A DNA stretch of 64,000 bases, taken from contig DAORKG010000018.1 of assembly GCA_035439445.1 (NCBI GenBank), positions 1 to 64,000 on the forward strand, read 5' to 3'. Of this stretch, positions 24,215 to 32,329 are shown in pieces. The notes beneath the pieces are model-generated. The model saw only the letters and a list, made by a program, of their open reading frames with translations. It made no database searches and was not told where the DNA came from. Within the stretch, counting starts at the first letter, position 1, and each line of letters opens with the position of its first letter. A program made the translations under genes and the position numbers. The stretch comes from UBA4416 sp035439445 (GTDB taxonomy: Bacteria; Bacteroidota; Bacteroidia; B-17B0; Aurantibacillaceae).

Positions 24215-24325
24215 ATGTTATCAACTGTCATTTTCATCGTAGTTCTTCTTCACTTAGGTGCTGGTTTTGGTTACTTAGCTTATAAGTTATCACCGAGCAA
24301 AAAAGATGAAGGTTCAGCAAAATAA
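24215..24325 (+). CDS. 36-residue single-pass membrane microprotein
   Basis: An ATG-initiated reading frame encodes MLSTVIFIVVLLHLGAGFGY followed by LAYKLSPSKKDEGSAK. One hydrophobic helix (about residues 4-23) with a Lys-rich cytoplasmic-type tail is typical of membrane microproteins. It lies between the dyad-4 promoter and the MBL-rhodanese gene (28 bp downstream), in the same direction, so it is probably the first gene of that transcript. Function is unknown; a small subunit or regulator in sulfide/persulfide metabolism is speculation. Confidence 0.6.
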   Translation: MLSTVIFIVVLLHLGAGFGYLAYKLSPSKKDEGSAK

Positions 24326-24353
24326 TTTTATAAACTATTAAAATCATATTATT

Positions 24354-25772
24354 ATGAAAGTAGAACAAATTTATACGGGCTGTATTGCTCATGCGGCTTA
24401 TTATTTAGAAAGTAACGGTGAGGCAGCTATCTTTGATCCGCTTCGCGAAGTGCAACCATATTTAGACAGAGCAAAAAAAGATAATGCCAAAATTAAATAT
24501 GTGTTTGAAACACATTTTCATGCCGACTTTGTTAGCGGTCATTTAGATTTAATGAAACATGCTGGTGCTGAGATTGTATTTGGTCCTACGGCTAAACCGG
24601 CTTACAAAGCAACCACTGCCGAAGATGGTCAAATATTTAAAGTAGGTAATTATAGCGTGAAAGTAATTCATACGCCTGGTCATACCATGGAAAGCACGAC
24701 TTACTTATTAATAGACGAGAATGGTAAAGAACATGGTATTATCAGTGGTGACACTTTGTTTATTGGAGACGTAGGCCGCCCTGATTTAGCGCAGCATGTG
24801 ATTGCTGATTTAACAGAAGAAAAATTGGCAGGGCATTTATATGATTCGTTACGAAATAAAATTATGCCTTTAAGTGATGACTTAATTGTGTATCCTAATC
24901 ATGGTGCCGGAAGTGCTTGTGGTAAAAACATGAGTAAAGAAACTACTGATACTTTAGGGCATCAAAAGCAAGTAAACTATGCCTTAAATCCTCAGTTAAC
25001 TAAGGAGCAATTCATTAAAGAAATTTTAACCGGCTTAGTGCCGCCTCCGGGTTATTTTCCTCAAAATGTATTGATGAATATTGGAGGGTATGAAAGTATT
25101 GATAACGTTATTCAAAAAGGTTCAAGAGCATTATCTGTAACCGAGTTTGAAGTTGCGGCAAACGAAACGCAAGCGTTAATTATAGATACCCGTAAATCAC
25201 AAGTGTTTAATAAAGGTTTTGTTCCAAATTCAATTAATATTGGTATTGACGGTAGTTTTGCTACTTGGGTAGGTACATTAATTCCAAGTGTGAAACAGGA
25301 AATATTAATTGTGGCTGATGAGGGTAGAGAAATGGAAGTGATTACTCGTTTGGCTAGAGTAGGGTACGATAATGCTATTGGTTATTTAAAAGGAGGATTT
25401 GATGCGTGGAAAGAAGCCGGAAAAGAAATTGATCAAATAACATCCATTAGTCCCGAAGCATTAATAGATCTTCACAATCAGGGTACGATTAATATTTTAG
25501 ATGTGAGAAAGGCAAGCGAGTACAATAGCGAGCATATTGTAGGTGCCGTTAATGCTCCTTTAGATTTTATTAATGATAATATGGCTGCGATAGATAAACA
25601 CAAAACATATTATGTTCATTGTTTATCAGGTTACCGTTCGATGGTGTTTATCTCTATTTTGCAGGCTAGAGGTTACAGAAATTTAATTGACTTAACAGGA
25701 GGCTTTAATGCATTAAAAGCTAGCAATTTGTTTAAAATAACAGATTACGTTTGTCCTACAACCTTATTGTAA
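24354..25772 (+). CDS. Persulfide dioxygenase-rhodanese (CstB-like MBL protein)
   Basis: Residues 1 to about 245 form a metallo-beta-lactamase domain of the ETHE1/persulfide-dioxygenase group, with the metal motif THFHADFVSGH near 52-62, HTPGHTMEST and SGDTLFIGDVGRPDL. Two rhodanese domains follow (about 262-355 and 370-465). The first has lost the catalytic Cys (VADEGREME in the loop), the second keeps it in HCLSGYRS (Cys about 423). The architecture matches CstB-type enzymes that oxidise low-molecular-weight persulfides to sulfite/thiosulfate. It forms the core of the sulfane-sulfur detoxification block and is preceded by a dyad-controlled promoter. Confidence 0.93.
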   Translation: MKVEQIYTGCIAHAAYYLESNGEAAIFDPLREVQPYLDRAKKDNAKIKYVFETHFHADFVSGHLDLMKHAGAEIVFGPTAKPAYKATTAEDGQIFKVGNYSVKVIHTPGHTMESTTYLLIDENGKEHGIISGDTLFIGDVGRPDLAQHVIADLTEEKLAGHLYDSLRNKIMPLSDDLIVYPNHGAGSACGKNMSKETTDTLGHQKQVNYALNPQLTKEQFIKEILTGLVPPPGYFPQNVLMNIGGYESIDNVIQKGSRALSVTEFEVAANETQALIIDTRKSQVFNKGFVPNSINIGIDGSFATWVGTLIPSVKQEILIVADEGREMEVITRLARVGYDNAIGYLKGGFDAWKEAGKEIDQITSISPEALIDLHNQGTINILDVRKASEYNSEHIVGAVNAPLDFINDNMAAIDKHKTYYVHCLSGYRSMVFISILQARGYRNLIDLTGGFNALKASNLFKITDYVCPTTLL

Positions 25773-25823
25773 CTATTTGATTCAAGGGTATTTAAATAAA
25801 TACCCTTGAATTTTTTAATAAAA

Positions 25824-25841
25824 TTTACCCATTTGGGTAAA
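25824..25841. promoter_or_regulatory. TetR operator 1
   Basis: TTTACCCATTTGGGTAAA; the TTTACCC/GGGTAAA arms pair perfectly around 4 bp. It covers the -33 region of the tetR promoter. An identical site in opposite orientation is at 26494-26511. Confidence 0.8.
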
Positions 25842-25849
25842 AATAGTAT

Positions 25850-25857
25850 TACATTTG
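25850..25857 (+). promoter_or_regulatory. -7 promoter box of tetR
   Basis: TACATTTG, a perfect TAnnTTTG box ending 4 nt before the GTG start. Confidence 0.7.
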
Positions 25858-25861
25858 TATC

Positions 25862-26476
25862 GTGAATAGTATACCTGATAATACTACAGAACAAAAAATA
25901 ATTGAAGCAGCCGAAACAGTGTTTCATGAAAAAGGCTTTGATGGCGCCAGAATGCAGGAGATTGCAGATAAAGCAAATATCAATAAAGGCTTACTTCACT
26001 ATTATTTTAAAAGTAAAGACGCTTTGTTTGATGCCATTTTTAATATGGCTATCAAACGTATGAGTGGCAATATTAATTCTATTTTAAAAATGGAAATTTC
26101 TCTTGATGAGAAAATAGATTTGATTATTGATAGTTATATGAATCTTTTGTTACGTAATTCATCTCTTCCGCGATTTGTGATAACAGAGTTAAACAAAGAT
26201 TCGGATAGATTTATTAAAAAATATTTGAGCGGAGAGATAAGTCACGTATTTGCCAGGTTTATTGATTCTGTTCAGCTAGAGATTAATAAAGGGAAAATAA
26301 AACCTATAGATCCTCGGCACTTGTTTATGAATATGTTATCCATGATTTTATTTCCATTTATTGGTAAACCTATGATTCAGACACTGATGGGCGTAGATAA
26401 CAATGAGTTCAATAAATTAATGCTCGAACGTAGAGAACATATTAAAGCTTTTATAAAGCAAGCAGTTAAACCATAA
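25862..26476 (+). CDS. TetR/AcrR-family repressor
   Basis: A 204-residue TetR-type regulator. The N-terminal helix-turn-helix (about residues 10-55) reads EQKIIEAAETVFHEKGFDGA then MQEIADKANINKGLLHYYFKSKDALFDAIF, the canonical TetR pattern. The C-terminal ligand and dimer domain is hydrophobic and variable. It should repress itself and the exporter operon that follows, because an 18-bp palindrome lies on its own promoter and an identical one lies just after its stop, ahead of the TolC-like gene. The start is GTG at 25862, immediately after a perfect -7 box, implying a leaderless mRNA. Confidence 0.93.
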   Translation: MNSIPDNTTEQKIIEAAETVFHEKGFDGARMQEIADKANINKGLLHYYFKSKDALFDAIFNMAIKRMSGNINSILKMEISLDEKIDLIIDSYMNLLLRNSSLPRFVITELNKDSDRFIKKYLSGEISHVFARFIDSVQLEINKGKIKPIDPRHLFMNMLSMILFPFIGKPMIQTLMGVDNNEFNKLMLERREHIKAFIKQAVKP

Positions 26477-26493
26477 TTTTTTTTTAACCCTAT

Positions 26494-26511
26494 TTTACCC
26501 AAATGGGTAAA
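26494..26511. promoter_or_regulatory. TetR operator 2
   Basis: TTTACCCAAATGGGTAAA, the exact reverse complement of operator 1. It begins 39 bp before the preferred TolC-gene ATG; operator 1 begins 38 bp before the tetR GTG. Confidence 0.8.
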
Positions 26512-26532
26512 AGTAATGATAAACTAATGAAT

Positions 26533-27846
26533 ATGAATAATTTTAAATCGCCACTAACTACCTTTCTGGTAGTTTTATGTGTGTTTAGTTTAAAAGCACA
26601 AGAAACTGTCAAGTTATCTTCAATCAATGAGGCTTTTGCTTTGGCAAAAAATAAGAACTACACATTTGTAAATGCCGAACTACAAAAAAATATAGCAGAG
26701 CTTACCAAGAAAGCTGCGGTTGGCAATGTATTTAATCCTCGTGTGCCAACTACCATTCAGGCATTGGATAACATGAATCAGCAGGTGAGTTTTTTACCGG
26801 CCGAAGCTTTTGGTGGTCCGGCGGGTACGTTTAAACAAGTAACCATTGGTCAACAATATGTATCAACATTTGCCATTATGCCTCAGTTCGAAATTTTTAA
26901 TTTTTCAAATCTCGCACAAGTAAAATCTTCTAAAATAAATGAGCAATTAGTTGATAATCAAAATAAACTCAACGAACAGCAATTGTATAATAAAATCAAT
27001 TCTATTTACTCTAACATACTTTCGTTTAACGGGCAAAAAGAAGTTTTACAAGAAAATTTAGTGTTGGCAGAAAATATACAAACCATTATTAAACAAAAGT
27101 TTGATGAAGGATTAGTGAGAAAGCAAGAGGTAAATGAAGCGGAAGTCAATGTCATTTCTATAAAAGATAAATTAGAACAACTTGAGGTAAACTTAAAAAT
27201 GCAATATCAATTATTGAATTTGTTTTTCGAAAATCAAGCTTCAAGTGAAGTAACCGAAAGTATTTGGAATTATGAAAACTCAAGTGCCATATCACAGGCA
27301 AAAAATAATTTGGATGTTGAAAACACCCACCTACAAAGCCTTTTAGCTAAACAAGAGTATAAATCATTAAGATATCAAAATTTACCATCATTATCGTTTG
27401 TGTCATCATTTAGTTGGCAAAATTTAAGTAACGAATCGTTCTTTAGTTCCAAATCAAATAACACTAATTTTAATTATTTGGGTCTTAAATTAAATTTAGA
27501 CTTACCTACCGCTCAACGAATTGCGAATACAAGAAATAAAAGCATTCAGGTGAAAATACTGAGTAATAGTGAGGAACACGCTGCTAAAGAAAACGATATT
27601 AAAAATCAGCAACTATTACTGGATTATGAAAAGGCTTTAAAGCAAGTTGAGAACTACAAAAAAATTGTATTGCTTAAAAAAGACAACTATGATAAAAATT
27701 ATAACCAGTTTAAAGAAAATATTTTATCGCTTGATAAGTTATTAATTTCTCAAAACGATATGCTGGTTAGTAAATTAAATCTAGTTGTTGCATTAGCAAA
27801 TATCAGTTTCAATAAAAATAAAATAGACATTAATAATAAATTTTAA
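26533..27846 (+). CDS. TolC-family outer membrane efflux protein
   Basis: An outer-membrane channel of the TolC family (437 residues from the chosen start). The signal peptide is MNNFKSPLTTFLVVLCVFSL ending at KAQ, followed by long amphipathic coiled-coil repeats typical of TolC (paired OEP domains, about 40-220 and 240-430). It should provide the exit duct for the adaptor and ABC transporter encoded next. ATGs at 26503 and 26527 are also in frame; the first lies inside the operator and would give an unlikely signal peptide. It starts the exporter operon (gaps of 1, 5 and 2 bp follow). Confidence 0.9.
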   Translation: MNNFKSPLTTFLVVLCVFSLKAQETVKLSSINEAFALAKNKNYTFVNAELQKNIAELTKKAAVGNVFNPRVPTTIQALDNMNQQVSFLPAEAFGGPAGTFKQVTIGQQYVSTFAIMPQFEIFNFSNLAQVKSSKINEQLVDNQNKLNEQQLYNKINSIYSNILSFNGQKEVLQENLVLAENIQTIIKQKFDEGLVRKQEVNEAEVNVISIKDKLEQLEVNLKMQYQLLNLFFENQASSEVTESIWNYENSSAISQAKNNLDVENTHLQSLLAKQEYKSLRYQNLPSLSFVSSFSWQNLSNESFFSSKSNNTNFNYLGLKLNLDLPTAQRIANTRNKSIQVKILSNSEEHAAKENDIKNQQLLLDYEKALKQVENYKKIVLLKKDNYDKNYNQFKENILSLDKLLISQNDMLVSKLNLVVALANISFNKNKIDINNKF

Positions 27847-27847
27847 T

Positions 27848-28933
27848 ATGAAGAAAGTACTTATTTTATCCATGACATTATTTGTTGCTTCTTGCTCAAA
27901 TAATAAAGAAGTTAAGCCTTTAGTTCAAGATATTAAAGAATTAGTTTTTGCATCCGGACAATTGGAATGGGATGATTCTTATAATTTGACGGCTTTAACG
28001 GATGGTGTTTTGCAACATGCCGATTTTGAAATAGGCAATGTTGTGCAAAAAGGAGATAGTTTGGCAACCATCGATAATCAAATGAATACGATTAATACCC
28101 AAATATCACAAAGTCAGTTGGCAATTAGTAATGAAAACTTAAATTTTAATTCTCCTGCATTACAACAACTGCAACAAAATATGTTGTTTGCCGAAAGTAA
28201 ATACCAGCAAGATAAAACTCAGGAAGAGCGTTATAAGCGTCTTTATGAAACCCAAAGTGTTTCGAAACTGGAGTATGAAAATGCTCAACTGAATGCAAAA
28301 AATTCACTATCAAATTATAATGCCTTAAAAAAACAAGCCGATGTTATTTTGCAACAAGCAAAGCAGCAGCAAATAACAACACAAGGTCAGTTAAAAAATA
28401 ATGAGGTAATACTTGGCTACAATAAAATTATAGTTGCCGAAAGTGGAACTATCATCAAAAAATTTAAAACAACAGGTGATTATGTTCGCAAAGGTGATGT
28501 GATTGCAACAATTGCTAATGAGAAAAAAATACAAGCCGTATTAAACGTTGACGAAAATAGTATTGCAAAAGTTAAAATAGGTCAGGTAGTGTATGTTAAA
28601 CTTAATACTGATAAAAATAAAGTTTATAACGGAAAAGTAACAGAGATTTTATCTGCCTACGATCAGCAAACACAATCATTTATTTGTAAGGTTAATTTTG
28701 ATACGCTACTAAACGGCTCCTTATTTGGAACTCAATTAGAGGCTAATATATTTGTTAACGAAAAGAAAAATACCTTGCTTATTCCTCGTCAGTATTTAGG
28801 TTTTGGCAATAAAGTAAATGTAAAAGGAAAGGGTGAAACGATGATTATTAAGCCAGGCATCATCTCAACCGAGTATGTAGAAGTGCAGGAAGGGATTACT
28901 AAGGATGATATTTTACTTCCCTTAAAACCATAA
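27848..28933 (+). CDS. HlyD/MacA-like adaptor lipoprotein
   Basis: A periplasmic adaptor of 361 residues with a lipobox (VASC at Cys16). The barrel-sandwich halves flank a coiled-coil hairpin rich in Gln (about residues 75-185): GVLQHADFEIGNVVQKGDSL near 60 and ESGTIIKKFKTTGDYVRKGD near 200, followed by a beta-barrel domain. It would connect the TolC-like channel to the MacB/LolC-type permease. Its place between those genes, with 1-5 bp gaps, makes the tripartite assignment firm; the substrate is unknown. Confidence 0.9.
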   Translation: MKKVLILSMTLFVASCSNNKEVKPLVQDIKELVFASGQLEWDDSYNLTALTDGVLQHADFEIGNVVQKGDSLATIDNQMNTINTQISQSQLAISNENLNFNSPALQQLQQNMLFAESKYQQDKTQEERYKRLYETQSVSKLEYENAQLNAKNSLSNYNALKKQADVILQQAKQQQITTQGQLKNNEVILGYNKIIVAESGTIIKKFKTTGDYVRKGDVIATIANEKKIQAVLNVDENSIAKVKIGQVVYVKLNTDKNKVYNGKVTEILSAYDQQTQSFICKVNFDTLLNGSLFGTQLEANIFVNEKKNTLLIPRQYLGFGNKVNVKGKGETMIIKPGIISTEYVEVQEGITKDDILLPLKP

Positions 28934-28938
28934 TCGTC

Positions 28939-30162
28939 ATGAACATTAATTCATTAATAGCTAAAACTTATATTGTTTCTAATAAAAAGCTTACTGCTGT
29001 AGCAGTATTAGGAGTTTTATTAGGTATGTCGATTTATATTTTTATGAATAGCATGATGGTTGGTTTTGATAGAAGTTCAACCACTTCGGTATTTAAATCA
29101 ACTGCTCATATTAGAGTGTATAAAGATGATGAGATAAGTAAAGCATTGATATATCAGGATAGTGTGAAATCTCTGATTATCAATCCAAAAGTTGTTCCCA
29201 TTAATAATACAATCATTAATCCTAATTTGGTAATTGAAACTATTATAAAACAAAAGGATGTGGTGGTTGTAACACCTCAGGTAAATACCAATGTGTTTTA
29301 CAATAATGGTAAATCACAAATATCCGGTTTAGCCGTTGGTGTAAAACCCGACGAAGCTAATTTGATGTACGATATTAAATCGTTTATGGTAGAAGGTAAT
29401 TTTGATTTATTAAAATCTAATCCTAATGGTATTGTGATTGGAAGCGGTATTTCTGATAAAATGAATTTAAGAATTAATGATAACTTAAATCTCACCTCTT
29501 CAAAAGGAATTAACCGAACCTTTAAAGTCATTGGGATATTTAAAACCAACAATTCTAATACCGATAAATCTAAATCCTACATCAATATTTCGGCAGCACA
29601 GCAATTATTAAAACAAGGTTCCAGTTACATAACAGATATCAATGTCAATATCAAAGATCCCGAAAATGCCGAGATCGTGTCTGCAAGAATATCAGAAATA
29701 ACAGGCTATAAAGCAGAAGGGTGGAAGCAAGCAAACGAGACATTAATGGCTGCTAATAAAATGCGTAAAATCATTATCACCTTTGTTTCGTTAACCATAT
29801 TGCTGGTAGCTGGTTTCGGAATCTATAATATTTTAAATATGACCGTGTCTCAAAAAATTAACGATATCGCTATTTTAAAAGCTATTGGATTTAAAGGGAA
29901 GGATGTTATCCGAATATTTGTAACGCAAGCGGTAACTATTGGTTTTTTAGGAGTTATTGGTGGTGTTATGATGGCCTCAATATTAATTACCATTCTTAAA
30001 AATGTTTACATAGGTGGTGATATAGGTTATTTTCCTATTGATTATGAACCAAAAAAATATATTCAAGGCATATTAATAGGTTTAATCATTACATTTTTTG
30101 CAGGCTTTATTCCTGCCAAGAAAGCAGCCAATGTTGACCCTGTAGAAATTTTAAGAAAGTAA
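28939..30162 (+). CDS. ABC transporter permease (FtsX/MacB-like)
   Basis: A 407-residue permease of the LolC/MacB/FtsX type. It has one N-terminal membrane helix (about 18-38), a large extracytoplasmic domain (about 40-270), and three C-terminal helices (about 275-300, 325-350, 370-392), with the characteristic FGIYNILNMTVSQKINDIAILKAIGF segment and a PAKKAANVDPVEILRK end. The ATPase is a separate gene 2 bp downstream, as in LolCD rather than MacB. It is probably a mechanotransmission-type exporter working with the adaptor and TolC-like channel. Confidence 0.93.
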   Translation: MNINSLIAKTYIVSNKKLTAVAVLGVLLGMSIYIFMNSMMVGFDRSSTTSVFKSTAHIRVYKDDEISKALIYQDSVKSLIINPKVVPINNTIINPNLVIETIIKQKDVVVVTPQVNTNVFYNNGKSQISGLAVGVKPDEANLMYDIKSFMVEGNFDLLKSNPNGIVIGSGISDKMNLRINDNLNLTSSKGINRTFKVIGIFKTNNSNTDKSKSYINISAAQQLLKQGSSYITDINVNIKDPENAEIVSARISEITGYKAEGWKQANETLMAANKMRKIIITFVSLTILLVAGFGIYNILNMTVSQKINDIAILKAIGFKGKDVIRIFVTQAVTIGFLGVIGGVMMASILITILKNVYIGGDIGYFPIDYEPKKYIQGILIGLIITFFAGFIPAKKAANVDPVEILRK

Positions 30163-30164
30163 GC

Positions 30165-30839
30165 ATGAACATTTTAGAGACAAAACATATCGATAAATAT
30201 TTTCACGACCCTGTTGAATTTCAGGTGCTAAAAAATATTTCGTTTGATGTTAAGAAAGGAGAATTTCTAACAATGATTGGAAAATCAGGGAGTGGCAAAT
30301 CAACGCTACTTTATATCCTATCAACTATGGATACAGATTATAAAGGAGAATTATACATTGACAACCAACTACTAACCGGGCAAACAAAAGATCAGTTAGC
30401 TGAATTGAGGAATGAAAAAATTGGATTTGTATTTCAGTTCCATTATTTATTACCCGAATTTTCTTGTTTAAGAAATGTGATGATACCTGCATTGAAACTA
30501 GGGAAATTATCTGAAGAAGAAATAGAAGAAAAGGCATATCAGAAATTAGATATTTTAGGATTAAAAGACCAGGCCCTTAAACCTGCCAGTAAATTATCGG
30601 GCGGACAACAACAGCGTGTGGCTATTGCCAGAGCTTTAATAAACGATCCATTAATTATTATGGGTGATGAACCAACCGGTAATTTAGATAGTAAGAATAC
30701 GGATATAGTGTTTGATATTTTTCAAAACCTCACTAAAAACTATGGGCAAACTATTATTGCAGTGACCCATGATGATGATTTTGCACGCAAAAGCGATAGA
30801 ATTATTGAAATGAAAGATGGTGAAATATTAAAGCAATAG
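30165..30839 (+). CDS. ABC transporter ATP-binding protein (LolD/MacB type)
   Basis: A 224-residue ATPase with Walker A GKSGSGKST near residue 38, Q-loop FVFQFHYLLPEF, signature LSGGQQQR near 143, Walker B IIMGDEPTGNLD and the H-loop His in AVTHDDD. The sequence is of the LolD/FtsE subgroup that partners MacB-like permeases. It is the last gene of the TetR-controlled exporter operon. Substrates cannot be read from the sequence; TetR control suggests a toxic small molecule. Confidence 0.95.
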   Translation: MNILETKHIDKYFHDPVEFQVLKNISFDVKKGEFLTMIGKSGSGKSTLLYILSTMDTDYKGELYIDNQLLTGQTKDQLAELRNEKIGFVFQFHYLLPEFSCLRNVMIPALKLGKLSEEEIEEKAYQKLDILGLKDQALKPASKLSGGQQQRVAIARALINDPLIIMGDEPTGNLDSKNTDIVFDIFQNLTKNYGQTIIAVTHDDDFARKSDRIIEMKDGEILKQ

Positions 30840-30933
30840 TTTATACGTTTTTTTTAGAATTGCATTTGTTTTTAATTATTATTACTTTGTAAAAAAAACT
30901 ATTGAACGTATTTCTTTACCTCTATATAAAATC

Positions 30934-31566
30934 ATGGAAAACCTAAAAGAAAAATTAAGCCAGATATTAGAACCAAAATTAATAGATGAGATTGTTGCCA
31001 TTGGCAAAATATCAAAGTTTAAGGAAGGGGATGTGATTATGGATTATGGCAAAAACATTAAGTTTATGCCAATGATCCTATCCGGAACTATCAGAGTGAT
31101 GCGCCGAGATGAAGAAGATCATGAAATTTTATTGTACTATTTAGGTTCTAACGAAAGTTGTGCCATGGCTTATACATGTTGTATGGAAGCTAGAAAGAGC
31201 GAAATAAAAGCCATTGCCGAAGACAATGTAGAGTTAATTGCTATACCACACGATAAGTTGGATGAATGGCTGGTAAAATACCCAAGTTGGAAGAGTTATA
31301 TCTTTAATAGTTTTACACAACGCTTTAATGAGTTATTAAAATCATTAGAGAGTATTGCTTTTAATAAATTAGACGAACGTTTGATTAAGTATTTGAAAAA
31401 CAAAGCTAAAGTAACAGGTAAAACATCCATACCTTTATCTCACCACCAAATTGCCGAAGAGATGGGAACGAGTAGGGTAGTAATATCTCGCTTGCTAAAG
31501 CAATTAGAAAACGGTAAAAAACTAGTGCTTTATAGAAATGAAATTAAACTATTGAGTAGTTTTTAA
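30934..31566 (+). CDS. Crp/Fnr-family regulator with cysteine cluster
   Basis: A 210-residue Crp/Fnr activator: an N-terminal cyclic-nucleotide-like beta-barrel (about 20-120), dimer helix (about 125-150) and winged HTH (about 155-205), with recognition helix TSRVVISRLLKQLE keeping the Ser-Arg of FNR. The barrel has no classic cAMP-binding PBC motif; instead Cys76, Cys82 and Cys83 lie in SCAMAYTCCMEARKSE at the equivalent region. Thiol-based sensing (sulfane sulfur, redox or iron-sulfur) is a reasonable inference. It is the only Crp/Fnr gene in the window and the best candidate to bind the four GTAAC-N4-GTTAC dyads near the sulfur genes. No such dyad precedes its own gene. Confidence 0.92.
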   Translation: MENLKEKLSQILEPKLIDEIVAIGKISKFKEGDVIMDYGKNIKFMPMILSGTIRVMRRDEEDHEILLYYLGSNESCAMAYTCCMEARKSEIKAIAEDNVELIAIPHDKLDEWLVKYPSWKSYIFNSFTQRFNELLKSLESIAFNKLDERLIKYLKNKAKVTGKTSIPLSHHQIAEEMGTSRVVISRLLKQLENGKKLVLYRNEIKLLSSF

Positions 31567-31570
31567 TTAT

Positions 31571-31650
31571 GTATCGTCATCGCGAGGCATGAAGCGATCT
31601 CATCCTTAGTAATGAGAGATTGCTTCGTAAAGGAACACGCGCAATGACTA
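31571..31650. repeat. Dispersed palindromic element, CGTCATCGCGAGG type
   Basis: Starts CGTCATCGCGAGGCATGAAG and ends with an inverted, degenerate partner (GATTGCTTCGT ... CGCAATGAC). Central AAGCGATCTC and GAGATTGCTT pair. A different family from the TCGAGCG and CTGAAC elements. Confidence 0.65.
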
Positions 31651-31652
31651 AC

Positions 31653-31692
31653 AAAAACCCCCTCTGTTAGAAATAGCAGAGGGGGTTTTTGT
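31653..31692. terminator. Bidirectional terminator
   Basis: AAAAACCCCCTCTG and CAGAGGGGGTTTTT arms with a 10-nt loop, between the Crp/Fnr and DUF1599 genes. Confidence 0.9.
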
Positions 31693-31698
31693 TTAGTA

Positions 31699-32232
31699 TT
31701 ATCCTTTTAGTTTTATGAGTGCGAATACCGAGTAGTTGAGCATATCCATATAATTGGCATCCACCCCCTCGCTAATAATGGTTTGACCTTTATTGTCTTC
31801 AATTTGTTTTACTCTGAAAATTTTCATTAAAATCAAATCCGTTAAAGAGCTTATACGCATATCTCTCCATGCCTCGCCGTAGTCGTGGTTTTTATCTTCC
31901 ATAAGCTGTTTGGTTTGAGTAGCGTATTTATTATAAAGTTGCTCCACTTCTTCGTATGGTAATTCTAATCTTGCATCATCTTTTAATTCTAGCTGAATTA
32001 AGGAAATAATACAGTAGTTGATAATTCCTATATATTCTCCGGTAATATCATCTATAATTTTTTGAGTACCTTTTTCTTCAATACTTTTTATACGTTGAGC
32101 TTTAATAAAAATCTGGTCGGTTAAAGATGTTGGGCGTAGGTTGCGCCAAGCCGTACCGTAGTCTTTCATTTTTTTAAGGAAAATGTCTTTACATAATTTT
32201 ATTACTGCATCGTATTGAGAAGATGTATTCAT
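31699..32232 (-). CDS. DUF1599 protein with internal duplication
   Basis: A 177-residue protein of the DUF1599 family (nucleotide-modifying-like fold). The sequence consists of two related halves: KMKDYGTAWRNLRPTSLTDQ (about residue 21-40) and KNHDYGEAWRDMRISSLTDL (about 108-127), each followed by a Lys/Arg-rich helix and an IGIINYCIISLI or MDMLNYSVFALI helix. Both halves keep DYGxAWR and SLTD, suggesting two binding sites. The gene is divergent from folP, a common arrangement in Bacteroidota; the biochemical function is not known. Confidence 0.88.
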   Translation of the reverse strand: MNTSSQYDAVIKLCKDIFLKKMKDYGTAWRNLRPTSLTDQIFIKAQRIKSIEEKGTQKIIDDITGEYIGIINYCIISLIQLELKDDARLELPYEEVEQLYNKYATQTKQLMEDKNHDYGEAWRDMRISSLTDLILMKIFRVKQIEDNKGQTIISEGVDANYMDMLNYSVFALIKLKG

Positions 32233-32329
32233 AGTTATTAAATTCTTTTTTCTAAATAGTCACCTGTTTTAAAATTTATTGTTACATTGAACAGTAAAAT
32301 TAATATGGTGTGCTGCTAATTTAACTAAA

